Below, piece after piece: positions 42,120 through 54,026 of a stretch of DNA of 64,000 nt. The stretch lies in contig OY751487.1 of the NCBI GenBank assembly GCA_963565915.1, forward strand, positions 5,208,001 through 5,272,000. The letters are read 5' to 3'. The notes beneath the pieces are model-generated. The model had not been told where the DNA came from, searched no databases, and saw nothing but the letters and a program-made list of their open reading frames with translations. This DNA is from Entoloma clypeatum (Eukaryota; Basidiomycota; Agaricomycetes; Agaricales; Entolomataceae). Each line of letters starts with the position of its first letter. Positions within the stretch are counted from its first letter, which is position 1. The translations under genes were made by a program, and so were the position numbers.

Positions 42120-44699
42120 TCACCTCCCACCGTTTCTCACATCTCTGCATGTTCCCGTCCTATATTGAGCGCGTTGAAGTTTATTGATCAGTTTGGATAT
42201 GAGCGGAAGCAGATACTTGTTTTTGATAGTTTTGGAATTGAGTGACTGGTAGTCTTGTACAAGACGAAGGGAGCCATCCTTCTTCTTGATGTAGAATACC
42301 GGAGATGCCATTGGAGACTTGGAAGAGCAGATCCAACCAGTTACAAGGTTTTCCTCCAAAAATGCGAGTTCCTTCTGTTCATTCGGAGCAAGCAGATATA
42401 CCTTATAACCCGCCGGAGAGGCATCCGGAACAAGTTCAATGGCATGGTCCCAAGTCCGCTCTTCTGGTAAGGTGTCAAAAGAGGTCTTTGAGAATACATC
42501 TTTGAAGTCAAACAAGTGGTCTGGTACAGAGTCGCGGAAAGGTTTAGGTTTTTTGTTACTGAGGAAGGCCTCTGATAGACGGTGCGAGATATTGGATGAA
42601 GCGTGGATGAACTCCGCCTCCGCGGGTACTGTTCTGACAAAAAGGCGATCTCCCTCCTCAAACTCATCCTCTTCCTCATCGTCTTCCGCTAACTCCTCCG
42701 CTTCCTCTCCTTCTGTGACATCCTCCACCCATGGGCCATGTCGAGCCTTCTCCTCTAGACCGGACATCAGAGCGGAACCCATCCGACAGGCTTGGATGTG
42801 GACTTGTTCAAACTTCCGCTCCTTCCGCTCTTGGGCTGCCTCCTGGTGGCATGTCCGACATCGTGCAGGACACCGGCTCATCTTCACTTCCCCTGAAGCC
42901 CAATCTACCTCGGGGTTGTGTTCTTTGAGCCAAGTGGCCTAACACGATTTCTTGTTTTCCCAAACTTGTGACTGCAAGCTGGGTCCGTTCCGAGTGATCT
43001 CAATAGCGGAGCACTACATCCAACACCTCCATTATTGCTCCGGCCTCGTTTGGAGTTCCGTCAATGTTGTATACCAGAATTGTGCATTGTAGTTTTCGAG
43101 TAGAGAGTCAATGTTTCTCGACCAGAGTGCATTCAATAAACAACCCTGTTGCCCCGCTGTTGAGTAAGGCCTTTTGTGATAGTGTGTCTTTGGTGTCGGT
43201 AGTTTCAAGAACTATGTCTAGTTCAATAGAATTGTCGGAGTGAGCAGAGGCGAGGACATATTGTTTTGGAAGCCGACGCTCCTGTTTAGAGAGGCAAAGG
43301 CGGATGGGATTTGCAGAGTTGGGTGCGACTATGGGATCATTTGCAGGCTTAGAGATGGAGGGCATAGGATCATATTGTTCCATAAATAAGGCAGCATAAC
43401 GATTTTTAGCAGACAACGAGGGTGCACTGTTCACTCGCTGTGGGGAGGAAAATCCTCCTGTCCTTCCTCCAACTCCGCAGACTCTGTGGGCAGAACAGAG
43501 TTGCCTTCTGCTGCATCCTTGACCACGAGTTGTTCCATAACAAACTCGTCCTGCTCCTCCGTTGTCATGGAGCAAACATCGAAGCGAAGGGGGCATTCAT
43601 GACTAAAATGACCCGTTTTGTTACATCTGAAGCATGCATTGGCATTCTTGCCTTTGATGCGTGAAGTATCAATGTCCATTGCATTAGGGTCCCTTGTCGG
43701 CAGAGCAGATGTGGATGTGAGCAGAGCTGTACGCGGAGTGAATGGAATGTAGGGGTGAGGGAATACTGAGGTGCCAGGTACTCTTGGTCCGACAACGTTG
43801 CAGAAGGCGGAGGTGCGGGCCGGAGCAGTGGCTTTGAAGGCTTTGTTGGCAATCCTATTGTCGTCACTGACTCGTGCTGCAGAGTACCACTCATGGGGGT
43901 TGTCATCCCCAGGCCATCCGTGGGTCAGGATGGCAATCTTGTTCTGAATGTCGGAACGGAGACCATGGCGGAATTTGAGTACAATGTTGGTATCCTCCTG
44001 ATAGCCTGCTTTGTCAATGTAGTCTTTGAACTCATCAGTATAGGTCTCGACATCCCGTTGACCTTGATAATAGGATTCTCCTTCCAGGATCAGTCTCGCA
44101 TCCTGTTCCTCATTCTTCGGAGTGAACTCCGCTGTAAAGACTGCACAGAAGTCCACCCAAGTCCAATAAGGCGGAGCACCGGTCCTCCGCGCCTGTCAGA
44201 TAATGCGATCTGCAAAGCGTGCTGCACGTCCACTCTTCATGAAAGATAAGGCCCAATAAATTTTAGTATGGTCGTCTGTGAACTGTTCCGGAGCCAGCCC
44301 CATAAACAATTCACAGGAGTTTAGAAAGGTCCAGCCATTTGCGCGTGATCCATCAAAGTCCGACAGATTGGCAGGTTTTACTCGATGCACACCCGGACTG
44401 GCCAGAGCGAGCAGAGCGGGTATAATAGCAGGTGCAGGAGCAGGTGGGATAGGTGGCAGAGCCGTGGCAGGAATTGTGTTGAAGGCGAGGAGGAGTTGGT
44501 CAAGTTGAGTCGAGATATCAGCGAGAGTTTGACATTGTTCCTGGAACTCGTGCTCGAGCTGTTCAAGGCGATTGGGGTCGTCCATTACTATGCGCGGAGC
44601 AGAATCACCAGTTATGGAGAGATAATTAGAAGAACTGGAAGGGGTGTGAGATGTATTGGAGTCGGACACGGACGAAGCTGCTCCGAAGCGCGGAATCAT
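42120..44699 (-). pseudogene. gypsy relic P: gag, protease and start of RT
   Basis: Gag (44699-43431) has a capsid-type region (GWTFLNSCELFMGLAPEQF, ESYYQGQRDVETYTDEFKDY) and the knuckle CFRCNKTGHFSHEC. It is interrupted at 44196 by a TGA that fits CGA. In a shifted frame, 43596-43108 carries protease with ALLNSGATGLFIE; asparagine replaces the catalytic aspartate. RT begins at 42887 (SSKSPMASPVFYIKKKDG, SLRLVQDYQSLN) and breaks off near 42160 after KLQRAQY. No RNase H, integrase or 3' LTR remains. It belongs to the same family as relic Q. Confidence 0.85.
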
Positions 44700-44746
44700 G
44701 ACAACGATGCAATTGGACCCGGTCCAATTAGAAGAGAACTTTCTAC

Positions 44747-45179
44747 TGTAAGGGCAACCTTACAATCCAAGACTCGAACTCAGATACTTGCAAGGGAGAT
44801 CCAAAGTTTAGATTGAGCAGTCTGATAAGTAATACAACACACACCTTGCAAGGGAGATCCGAAGAGAAAGTTCTAAGGATTCCCCTGCAAGCTAGTGAGA
44901 TAAATAGTAAAATGAGATATGAAATAAGAGATAAAACGAGATGCATGAATGATGAGCAATGATCGGGAGTAGGGATGAAGGATGAATGGAAACAAGATGA
45001 ATGATAGTACCTGCGATCCGACGTGTGGAGTAGCGGATGGGTGCGGAGTCGTCGGATGCGGAGAGGCGGATAAGATGTCAGAGGCAGCGCATACGATCAG
45101 AGGACGTCGGCGATGGTGGAATAGAAAGGAAAGGAAGAAAGGAAAGGAAAAGTGAAAAGTCAAAGTGGTTGCCCTTACA
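44747..45179 (-). repeat. 5' LTR of relic P
   Basis: 433 bp with 13-bp complementary ends (TGTAAGGGCAACC ... GGTTGCCCTTACA). Gag of P starts about 50 bp downstream on the minus strand. It interrupts the RNase H of relic Q, so P inserted into Q. The matching target duplication is lost with P's 3' end. Confidence 0.75.
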
Positions 45180-46775
45180 GTGTTGCCATTCCTCTAGTGT
45201 GTGGATTACAGCCAGCATCTCCTTATCATGAATTTTGTAGTTGTGTTCCACTGAGCTAAGGCTTTTGGAAATACAACATGACAGGATGTCACTTACCATC
45301 CTCTGACAGTTGGGACAATACAGCTCTGGTCACAAAGTTGGAGCTGTCTGCTTCAACTTGCCATTCCTTGATGTGATTGGAGAGGACAAGTATCAGAGCA
45401 GAGGTAATCCTCTGCTTCAGATCTCTGAAGGCCCCCGCTTTCTTGTCATTCCAGGATCATACGCATTCCTTGGTTGTGAGCCAGAACAGGGGACGTGTGA
45501 TGTTGGAGATCCTTGGATGAAGTGATGGTAGAAATTAGTAAATCTGAGAAAGGACTGTACTTCCTGCAGATTAGTCAGAGTCAGCCACCCCGACACTCCT
45601 GCTATCTTGACAGGGTCCATTTCAACCTGTTCTTTCTCAATAATAAGGCCAAGGTATTCAATCCCTGTCGGTTCAAATTCATATTTCTCTGGCTTGAGAT
45701 ACAACACATGCTGTCAGAGATGTTCCAAGACTATGTGTGTGATCCGCCGATGCTCCAACAGGTCTGACATGAAGATGAGAATATCATTGAGGTAAATGCA
45801 CACCCCACCTTCGGTGATGAGGTCCTGCGGGATCTCATTCATCATGGCCTGAAAGTTGAAGGGCTATTAGTGAGTCCAAAAGAATATTACAAAAGGTTTG
45901 AAGAGTCCACAATTTGTCTGAAAGGCCACCTTCTATTTGTCTCTGGGTTTGATTTGGATGTTGTAGTATCCCAATCGGATGTTGAGTTTGGTGAAGTATT
46001 GAGTGTTTTGAAGTTTGTTGACTGGTTCAGAGATGAGCGGAAGAGGGTACTTGTTTTTGATAGTCTTGGAATTGAGCGACCAATAATCTTGAATGAGTCA
46101 GAGGAAACCATCCTTCTTTTTGATAAAGAAGACTGGAGAGGCCATTGGAGACTTTGAAGGGCAAATATGACTAGTGGCAAAATTTTCTTCCAAGAATATA
46201 TTGAGTTCCTTCTGCTCATTTGGAGCGAGTGGATACACCTTGCAACCTGTTGGAGTTGCATTGGGAATCAGCTTGATGGCATGGTCCCACATGTGTTTTT
46301 CAGGCAAGTTGTCAAAGAAAGTCTTGGAGAATACATTTTCAAAATCATGTAAGTGATTAGATATGAAATCACAAAAAGACTTGGGTTTCTGATTTTGGAG
46401 GAACACCTCTGATAGGCATTGTGAGGTAGTTGACGACACTTGAACAAATTCTGAGGTAGGGCTCCAACGAAGAGACAATCCCCATCTTTGAATTTGTCTT
46501 CCTCATCTTCATCTGCATTATCTTCTAACGACCTGTCCAATGCTTGTTCTCTGTCCTCACTTACGCCCCCCACCCAAGGGCCTCCTCTGCTAATCCAGCA
46601 TCTGGCGTTGGACCCATCTGACAGGTGCAGATGTGTGCCTGCTGAAATTTATGGATCTTCTGCTTCTGAGTGGCCTTCTGATGGCAGGTCCAACAGCGAG
46701 TTGGACATCAACTCATCCTCACCTCCCCAGAGGTCCAATCTACCTTGGGGTTGTGCTCCTTGAACCATGTGAATC
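45180..46775 (-). pseudogene. gypsy relic Q: end of protease, RT and RNase H
   Basis: From high to low coordinates: the end of protease (WFKEHNPKVDWTSGEV near 46760), RT (PSKSPMASPVFFIKKKDG near 46110; FFGLTNSPSTFQAMM and YLNDILIF near 45800; LYLKPEKYEFEPTGIEYLG near 45690) and RNase H (VEHNYKIHDKEMLAVIHTLE near 45230). The RT active site reads YLND, not YxDD, so a catalytic aspartate is lost. Several frameshifts and stops break it. The 5' part (gag) is missing and the 3' part ends at P's LTR. Confidence 0.8.
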
Positions 46776-46783
46776 CAAGTACA

Positions 46784-46815
46784 AATCCACTAAGCCATGT
46801 GGCTTAGTGGATTGA
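46784..46815. repeat. near-perfect palindrome, possible tRNA-like head
   Basis: AATCCACTAAGCCAT is followed at once by GTGGCTTAGTGGATT, a hairpin with 14 of 15 pairs. TGGCTTAGTGGATTGAG resembles a tRNA A box and the A-box region of 15085-15195, but no B box is found. Confidence 0.4.
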
Positions 46816-47397
46816 GTCTCAACATATAGTAAACCTGACCCATTGGTCGGTGAATTACCCCCCTGTGACCCCATCAGGACTGGTGGCCATGCAGTCAGAT
46901 TGATCTCAACAAGTAATGATAGGCTGTCTGGACATGATAATCGCCAGGACTTATGTGAAATGGCTGCCTCAGCATCACTCTTGGGTGCTGTCCCGCAGTT
47001 ATTTTGTATCCCCACATACCCTCAAAAACTGTCACCTGTAGGGGCGGGTTTCCTTATCCTTGGCAAGGGATAACGGTTTTTTGAGAATAAAGATATGGAT
47101 ACAATTTTTTTTACCCACAGATTATCCCTGTCCATCACTAGTGTTGATGGCTATTTGATCAACAGGCGATGTGGCAAGGAGTGTCATGGCAAGTGACAGT
47201 ATCATGTCACCCTTGACCAAATTGGGACAAATCAAAATTTGGTTCATCAGCCAAAAATTTTTGTTCAAATCAATATTTTGGCTATTGCAAATATGCTCTA
47301 ATATTCTTGTATTGATCTATAGTATTCTGCACCACCCAACATTTCTGTCTTATCTGATTGTTATATAATCTCAACAACACTTCTCTTTACTTGACAT
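46816..47397. other. unassigned stretch between relic Q and the membrane-protein gene
   Basis: No gene, LTR or TIR is recognised. It includes AT-rich sequence (47080-47120, 47230-47370). Confidence 0.5.
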
Positions 47398-47790
47398 CTA
47401 CAGACTGTCCCGAATAATTTTTCCTGTGCTCTGATCAAATCCAAAAGAGATATCAGGCCACACTGATGCTGACCTGCTCGAATCAACTGCCTGGGTGAAT
47501 ATATTCACATCCTCAAAGCAGGTTTTCAACTCCACAGCTCCATATGTGGCAGCTGCAGCTGCAGCAATTGATCCCATCTTGATAGGTGGAATCGTCACAG
47601 AAGATGGTCTTTGGAGCATTTAGTATCTTGGTTGCTTTGGTTCAGAGATAAAGGTTGAGTAGTGCAAGTGTGGCCAAGAGCAAGAAGCAGACTGCCAATG
47701 CATGAACAGCAGCACTAGAAACAAATGGTCTTAGCTCGCGGCTGTAGATGGTATTGGTGAGGTTGAAGTAACTCTCAAGATGGTCAGGGG
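47398..47790 (-). pseudogene. 3' part of a membrane-protein gene (DUF3433-like)
   Basis: In frame with 54032 upstream once one target duplication is removed: DHLESYFNLTNTIYSRELRP, then a membrane segment (ALAVCFLLLATLALLNLYL) and a stop. Another frame continues RPSSVTIPPIKMGSIAAAAA and ends FGFDQSTGKIIRDSL at 47398. The motif of a last transmembrane helix followed by a PxxxGSIA segment fits fungal DUF3433 proteins as I recall them. A frameshift or unrecognised intron lies between the two pieces. Confidence 0.5.
47786..47790. repeat. target site duplication AGGGG of W
   Basis: AGGGG recurs at 54027-54031 just outside the other LTR. Confidence 0.85.
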
Positions 47791-48233
47791 TATTGAACAG
47801 CACACCTACATACGCAGGGAAGCCTGGGTAAGATACTCACATTGGAGGCAAGAAGAGCGAGAAGAGCTTGAGTGATGAAGGTACTTGGTAAGAGTCCTAT
47901 TATTGCAGATACAGATACATCGAGTATTTATACCTACAAGGATGCGCACAGACCATGTACAAACAAGTACAAACTGAGCTCTGTCGCAGAACCATAAACT
48001 CACGTATATGGTAATATGTGACTTATAGTCACATAGTGTGACAAGCACATGATGTGACATAACATGACATATGTTATGCACGTCTGACACATATCTAATG
48101 AGTCAGGGATCTAGAGCGAGTCTAGATTGTTCTAAGTCTAGAACACTTCCATATGTAACTCCATATGGGAATACACATGTTTACAGACATGTGATTGACT
48201 GTCGAGACATCCGTCTAGAATGTATTCTCAACA
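47791..48233 (-). repeat. 3' LTR of W
   Basis: 443 bp. The polypurine tract TTGAGGGGGAG lies just inside at 48234-48244 (minus strand). Confidence 0.92.
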
Positions 48234-48249
48234 CTCCCCCTCAAGTGTG

Positions 48250-51200
48250 ATTCCGTCAGGTTTCAATACTTGTTCACAAGAAGACATTCAAGTCTTAGTG
48301 AAGAGCCAAAATAAATGGCAGCAGCCATAAGGGCGCTAAAGGGGATCTGCTGTGTCGTTTAGCATACGCTGTCATTTAAGGTCTTATCAGAGACCTCAAG
48401 TCTTTGAGAGATATGAAATAGCGCAATTAACATGCAGCCAGAATGGCACTTGAAGCAGCCAGTGTAGCGCTTAGAGCAGCCACTGAAGTAATTGATTATT
48501 TAATTACTTCTACCACTATCTACTTTAGTTCTCCTTCAATGTTTCTTGTCATCGGTGGTCGTGGCAGTGTTACTGCTAGAGGGCGACGAGGAAGCAGCGG
48601 CGGAGGCTGCAGTAGTGGTGGTGGTGGTGGTGTTGCTGGCGTTGGTCGGGGCAACATGCGTCAACTGGTCGGCATGTGCGAAGCGAGTGTAGAAGGCGGT
48701 GGAGAAGTAGGCAAAGAATGCCATTGGAAGCCTGCTCTAAAATTCGACTTTGAGGAGCGTATTTAAGGCTTTGCCTATCTCGCACGGACCATGCTGAGTC
48801 AGGTGTTTGGCCTGATTGCATCAGCAAACCATGTGTGATAGTTTATTGTCATTCCAGACGAGTATCAATGGTTTTGACCATGATTCACACAAAAATGAGA
48901 CTACCAATGCAGGCAGCCCAAGAAGGCGCTCAAGACATAGTGGTACTCAGTTTTTATGGATCACATAGTAGTTGCAGCCAGTAGTAGCGCAAGAACTAGT
49001 ATGGAAAGAGCATGTGGCACTAAGGCCGGGGATAAGTCAGAAGACATAACTCAATTAAGAGCTCGTTAGACTTGATCTGGCTAAAGGGTCATTTAACCAA
49101 CTGATGATATCATGCTTGGCATGATCTAAGCTATAAATAGCTTATTAATACTCTGGGAAGCTGCCAAATAAGGCGCTAACAACCATGGATTTAGACAAGG
49201 GTGTCTTTATCCTGAGTATGTAATATTATCATGGCAACACTTAAGGTGTGCTTATAGATAATGTTTTCTGAGTCAAGTGTAATACTCCAGACTTCAGGGA
49301 TGTGGGTGAACTAGTTAGGTTCAGAGTCCACTGTGATAGTTTATGCTCTGTTCCGGAGTAGGGTCTTAGTTTATCGTCATAGTGGACGTTGAGTCTTCAG
49401 AATATAATATCTGAGACAGCTGGTAGTTTCGTCATCGTTTCCCATATCGTCTGACGTACTATCCAAGCTATTGCAAAATATAATCGCAATGATTAATATT
49501 GCAGCCATTATTTGAGCGCAGATATAATCAAGCCTAGTAACTGTGGCAAGCCCAAAGGGGCGCACATTGTTATGCAAAGGCTAGACAAGCAAACATCATG
49601 TGGATTGTTTTAGGATTAATAGAGAATGAACTATCTCCCCCTGAAAACCAATTCCATGGAGTACATTTTACAGATTTTATAGGCAATCAAGCCAACTGTT
49701 ATATGTGATGATGTGCAAGCAATATTGCAGATTATAGTCAAATAAATGACTTTGCAATGTAGTTCTTTGTAGTTGGCAATACTTATGTTGGTGAACAACC
49801 GATTTATGTTCAGAGGTCAATAGAGAATCCACTCTAAGACATCAATACAGATTTACTATGTTTGTTGCATGATACAACAATAACGCGTGAGGGTGTTATT
49901 TGGTCTTGTTTGTCAAAGGAGGCAGCCAACACAGGCGCTCTACTCAATGCAAGAACCGGATCATTGTCGCAGCCAAAACAAGGTGCAGATCAGATGATGG
50001 GTTGATCCAAATCTTAAGAGTGTAACAAGCACTCTGATGCGTTTCATGCAAACAATAGTAATCTTGGTATTCCAAGAACCATATAATGCAAATTAATGCA
50101 TTATTAGTAAGCCATCAATTAAGATGCTTCATCAAGTAATCATGGAAGATATACTTGGGAATAGAACCCAACAATAGTCTGATAAGACTAACGGATCGAT
50201 TCATATGATATTCTCTTTTATCCAGAATTCATCGTTTCTAGGTGAGAAATCATAGGGGTATAAGCTGGGATAAGCTTTTTCTTTTGTTCAAGTTGACCAT
50301 TTGATAAGTATGCAGCGGTCACGGCACTCCTTTAATGGTACAACCTATAGAGTGTTGTATACGAAGCAATGCATCTGATGGTGAGATCAAAAGATCAAAG
50401 ATCAGTCTTCTAGCAATGGTATCGCAAAGCAAATAGCGCAGAATGCTGCCATTAAAATGCTTCTCTATATTCTCCCCCTTTTCACAGTCAAGTATGGCAA
50501 TCATTTCCCATGTATCTTTGGCTTTCAAAGAGCATATACTGAAATAGATGCAGAACTTGGTTGGGAAACCAGAAATTCATGCAGAAAAATTAATCGCAAA
50601 CTGCGGAGGAATTACTCTCCAAGTTATACTGAGGTAATTACTCTCAGGCGATTTATTCCAGCAATATTTGTAAGCTGTGATACAATCTGATTTTTTGACT
50701 ATATCCATTTTTGCCATAGGGTGTGTACCATCACGGTCATCCCTATATGATTCTGTGACAAGGTCATCGCCGCTTGATTAAAGCGCAGATGCCTTATAAG
50801 TCAAAATGCAATGCTAGCCTAAAAGGCACAAGATGCATCAGAGATCATTCCCATGCAAGAAATGGAGAGTTCAGATAAGAAGCTTTGCATTGCCCCAAAT
50901 CATCACTACTTTTTGGTGAAAGAGTGGAGGAACAAGATTGGTTGGCTAGACCAATTTGAATCGATTTAGGTTGAAGGGTTGAAAAACTCTTCTTCACATA
51001 ATAAAGTATTATATATTGGCAGCCAGAATGACAATTTTTTGAACACTATCGCAGCCTGTCAAGGCGCAGAATAAGTGTTATGCAAATGCCATAGCGCACG
51101 AATACAATATTACTTTTTTAAATGCTTTGAAATCATTTTTTGTCTTATCCAATATAAGGTGGAATACCAATTCCTGGAAAGGAAAGACAGACGCAGCAGA

Positions 51201-51439
51201 AAGACAAATTAATGACTCGCGCAGTCTTCTTGACAAGCTTATTAAGCTGTTTCCTTTACAGTAGGTGGCTCAACGGCACATCCAACTTATTGGAATTATT
51301 CCAGATTGGATATAAGTTATTTGAACATAAAATGCATTTGCATTTTTTAAATCTCTCTTTCTTTCGTTCAAAATATGAACACATTGCAAATCAATGTATT
51401 GATTGCAAAGAAAGAAAATACAATCGTTCTACACAATGA
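48250..51439 (-). other. noncoding interior of W with recurring GCAGCC...GGCGC motif
   Basis: AT-rich sequence without coding capacity, punctuated by GCAGCC followed within about 5-12 bp by GGCGC(T). Clear cases start at 48322, 48913, 49922 and 51051; looser ones at 48434, 48455, 48974, 49160 and 49501. The GCC/GGC cores can pair into a tiny hairpin. Confidence 0.7.
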
Positions 51440-52303
51440 TTATGCTGTTATAAGGTCCAGGCGTGGAAACGCTACGTCGTAATTGTCGACGGGTGGACCC
51501 TTGCATTGTTCTGTTATGACGGCATCATGCACCAGACCGGCAACGCAGCTAGAGTAGCGCAGAGCACCAGGGTCTGTTGGTGCAGATAAGAAAGACTTCT
51601 TTTTCCATAAGTTCCGAAACGGCCGATGAAAAACATCGCACGATGTCGGTTGAGGATCATAGGAGATACCTATGCCGTAAAGGTAATCCTCAAGTGACAA
51701 ATCGGGAACAGGGTCAACACGATGATGATTGTATGTTTCAACAATTAACTCTCGAACCTTATCATAGGTGAGATCATCATTGTAAAGAAGGGTTTCTATG
51801 GCAAAGTCATCCCAATAAGGAGACGGGAGGGCAGATAGAAGCATTAGGGCCCGGGTTGATGGAGAAATAGAATGATGTGCGCCGAGATGATCAAAGATTT
51901 TATCAAGATAATCAATCTCGGTTGCAGGTTGTCGCTTCATAGAAAGTTTGAAGGATAATGCCGCACGAATGTCAGACAGAACTGTTTTATAAACAGCTCG
52001 TCCGAACCTATTCTTCAACTCAAACCAAGTCTCAGAAGACATATTTTTGGTGAGTTTGATCGACGGGTCGACACGAAGTCGAATATTGGCTAAAGCCATT
52101 TGATCCCTAATGTTCCATGCCTTGACTTTAGTTGTATGGGCTTTCCTTGTAAGGTTAGCAGACATCAAGGGTCGCTTTTCAGCACCATCAACAATTTGCC
52201 ACAAATCCTGAGATCTAAGGAACGAACACATGGTGTTCGCCCACTCAGGGTAGTTTGTGCCGTCAAGAACGGGAACAGCAATCAAAGAAGTGATTGAAGA
52301 CAT
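51440..52303 (-). CDS. gag: W gag (copia-type, UBN2/DUF4219-like)
   Basis: An intact 287-codon frame. The N-terminus VPVLDGTNYPEWANTM followed by SFLRSQDLWQIVDG is the typical start of copia gag proteins. The middle (WFELKNRFGRAV, DIRAALSFKLSMKRQPATE, LMLLSALPSPYWDDFAIETL) matches the UBN2-type fold. No zinc knuckle or protease is encoded; the end (VAFPRLDLITA) runs into noncoding DNA. Absence of stops in so young an element suggests the protein is made or was until recently. It would form particles that package W RNA. Confidence 0.85.
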   Translation of the reverse strand: MSSITSLIAVPVLDGTNYPEWANTMCSFLRSQDLWQIVDGAEKRPLMSANLTRKAHTTKVKAWNIRDQMALANIRLRVDPSIKLTKNMSSETWFELKNRFGRAVYKTVLSDIRAALSFKLSMKRQPATEIDYLDKIFDHLGAHHSISPSTRALMLLSALPSPYWDDFAIETLLYNDDLTYDKVRELIVETYNHHRVDPVPDLSLEDYLYGIGISYDPQPTSCDVFHRPFRNLWKKKSFLSAPTDPGALRYSSCVAGLVHDAVITEQCKGPPVDNYDVAFPRLDLITA

Positions 52304-53569
52304 GTTTGTTTCTAAAAAGAAACAGTGGTCAGCAAATATTCAAGATCAATTTGAACCAATAAGAGGTATTGTCTGAATTGTTTTGTGACACATGTCAAAG
52401 AGAGTTTTATGTAATAGCCTTTATTTATGTGACTAAGGGTCACAATGCTGTGGTATTTACATAAAGACGGTCGCCTATAGATCAGGCGATTGCTCCATCT
52501 TTATTACCCTGGGTGTAATACCGGGTGTGATTCTCCTTTCTTCATCGTCACTATGATTGAAGGGGGACGGTAAGTCCCTCGTTCGAGCTCTCCGGATGTT
52601 ACTCGGGCGTGGCGCCCAGGGATCCTAGAGTCATAGTTCAACGAGTGAAGAGAATGTAGATGAGGATGCATACTGCTTTTTTCTTTCCACATTTGCGAGT
52701 ACAGACATGGCGTGCATGCCGTCCGTATCGCAATTGTGTGACTTTCACCTTCCGAATGCGTGGTGTGACCATGCAATTCAGAGTACAGAGGTGTCGTCTG
52801 TGGAAACCGTCATCACGCTGAATGACGCGGATGTCACGGTGTGACCAATGGTTTGCTTGAATGAAACCATAGTGGAAGCAGATGCAAGATCCTTTCATCT
52901 AGGAACGATTTTAAGTCAGCATCAAATCTGAGATCATGCAACCATGATAAAAAATGGGAAGTCCCTGAGGCAACCCGGAAAGGGTGCTTTCATCAGGTAC
53001 AGGGTGCAACGGATCAAGATCGATCGACGAAAAAAGGGTTCAAGGAACAGAAAGTTCCTGAGAATCGTGATGTCCGAATGTCAGCACATCAAGATATACT
53101 CGATTTGGTTAAAACCAAATGCCAGACAGGACATGACACAGCGTGAGAAAACCCCAAATCTAGATCGCAGCCAAATGAAGGCGCAGATACAAGAGAGGGT
53201 TTTTCACAGGTGTGTGGCGGCCGCCTATCAAGGCGCTCAAGCCACAGGCTTTATACAAAATGTCCAAATATAGATATAGGCCATAAAAGACCCTAGTCTA
53301 GATCAAGAACTAGATGCAGCCCTAGGGGCGCTTTGCTAGTCTTGGACATCAGAACTAGGTGCAGCCCAAAAGGGCGCTCACTAGTCTGGAACCTCCGAGT
53401 ATCAAACCAGATAACTAACTTAGACTAGTTTATGCTACTAGCTAAAGAGGCGGTAGCAGCCCAAAGGGCGCTTTTAAGACTCGCGCTCACTGGCTAGGCC
53501 AGGTTAGTATCTAACAGGCTAGACAGTCGCAGCAACTCCGTTAGAGTGCACAGACTGTACCGGGCAAAC
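52304..53569 (-). other. 5' leader of W
   Basis: Noncoding, 1.27 kb, with further hairpin motifs starting at 53167, about 53218, 53316, 53361 and 53456. Several short open frames have no recognised domain. Confidence 0.6.
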
Positions 53570-53583
53570 CGGGGCCCATAACC
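53570..53583 (-). promoter_or_regulatory. primer-binding site of W (half initiator tRNA-Met)
   Basis: GGTTATGGGCCCCG on the minus strand, directly inside the 5' LTR, the same 14 bases as in the copia element at 38381-38394. Confidence 0.72.
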
Positions 53584-54026
53584 TATTGAACAGCACACCT
53601 ACATACGCAGGGAAGCCTGGGTAAGATACTCACATTGGAGGCAAGAAGAGCGAGAAGAGCTTGAGTGATGAAGGTACTTGGTAAGAGTCCTATTATTGCA
53701 GATACAGATACATTGAGTATTTATACCTACAAGGATGCGCACAGACCATGTACAAACAAGTACAAACTGAGCTCTGTCGCAGAACCATAAACTCACGTAT
53801 ATGGTAATATGTGACTTATAGTCACATAGTGTGACAAGCACATGATGTGACATAACATGACATATGTTATGCACATCTGACACATATCTAATGAGTCAGG
53901 GATCTAGAGCGAGTCTAGATTGTTCTAAGTCTAGAACACTTCCATATGTAACTCCATATGGGAATACACATGTTTACAGACATGTGATTGACTGTCGAGA
54001 CATCCGTCTAGAATGTATTCTCAACA
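53584..54026 (-). repeat. 5' LTR of W
   Basis: 443 bp; differs from 47791-48233 only at two CpG sites (TTGAG for TCGAG, CACA for CACG). Confidence 0.92.

Larger units (their letters stand above)
47791..54026 (-). mobile_element. element W: gag-only copia-type LTR retrotransposon, 6.2 kb
   Basis: LTRs 47791-48233 and 53584-54026 (443 bp, TGTTGAGAATAC...TTCAATA on the minus strand) differ at two sites, both CpG transitions, so the insertion is recent. AGGGG duplications flank it. A half-tRNA-Met primer site lies inside the 5' LTR and a polypurine tract before the 3' LTR. The only coding region is a copia-type gag (52303-51440); protease, integrase, RT and RNase H are absent. Over 4 kb of noncoding interior carries a recurring GCAGCC...GGCGC motif. 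It must rely on another element's enzymes. It disrupts a membrane-protein gene. Confidence 0.9.

Noticed and set aside
48322..53472. CRISPR-like array from the GCAGCC...GGCGC motif
   Set aside because: Spacing between motifs is irregular (tens to hundreds of bases), the motif is short and variable, there are no cas genes, and the context is a eukaryotic retrotransposon.
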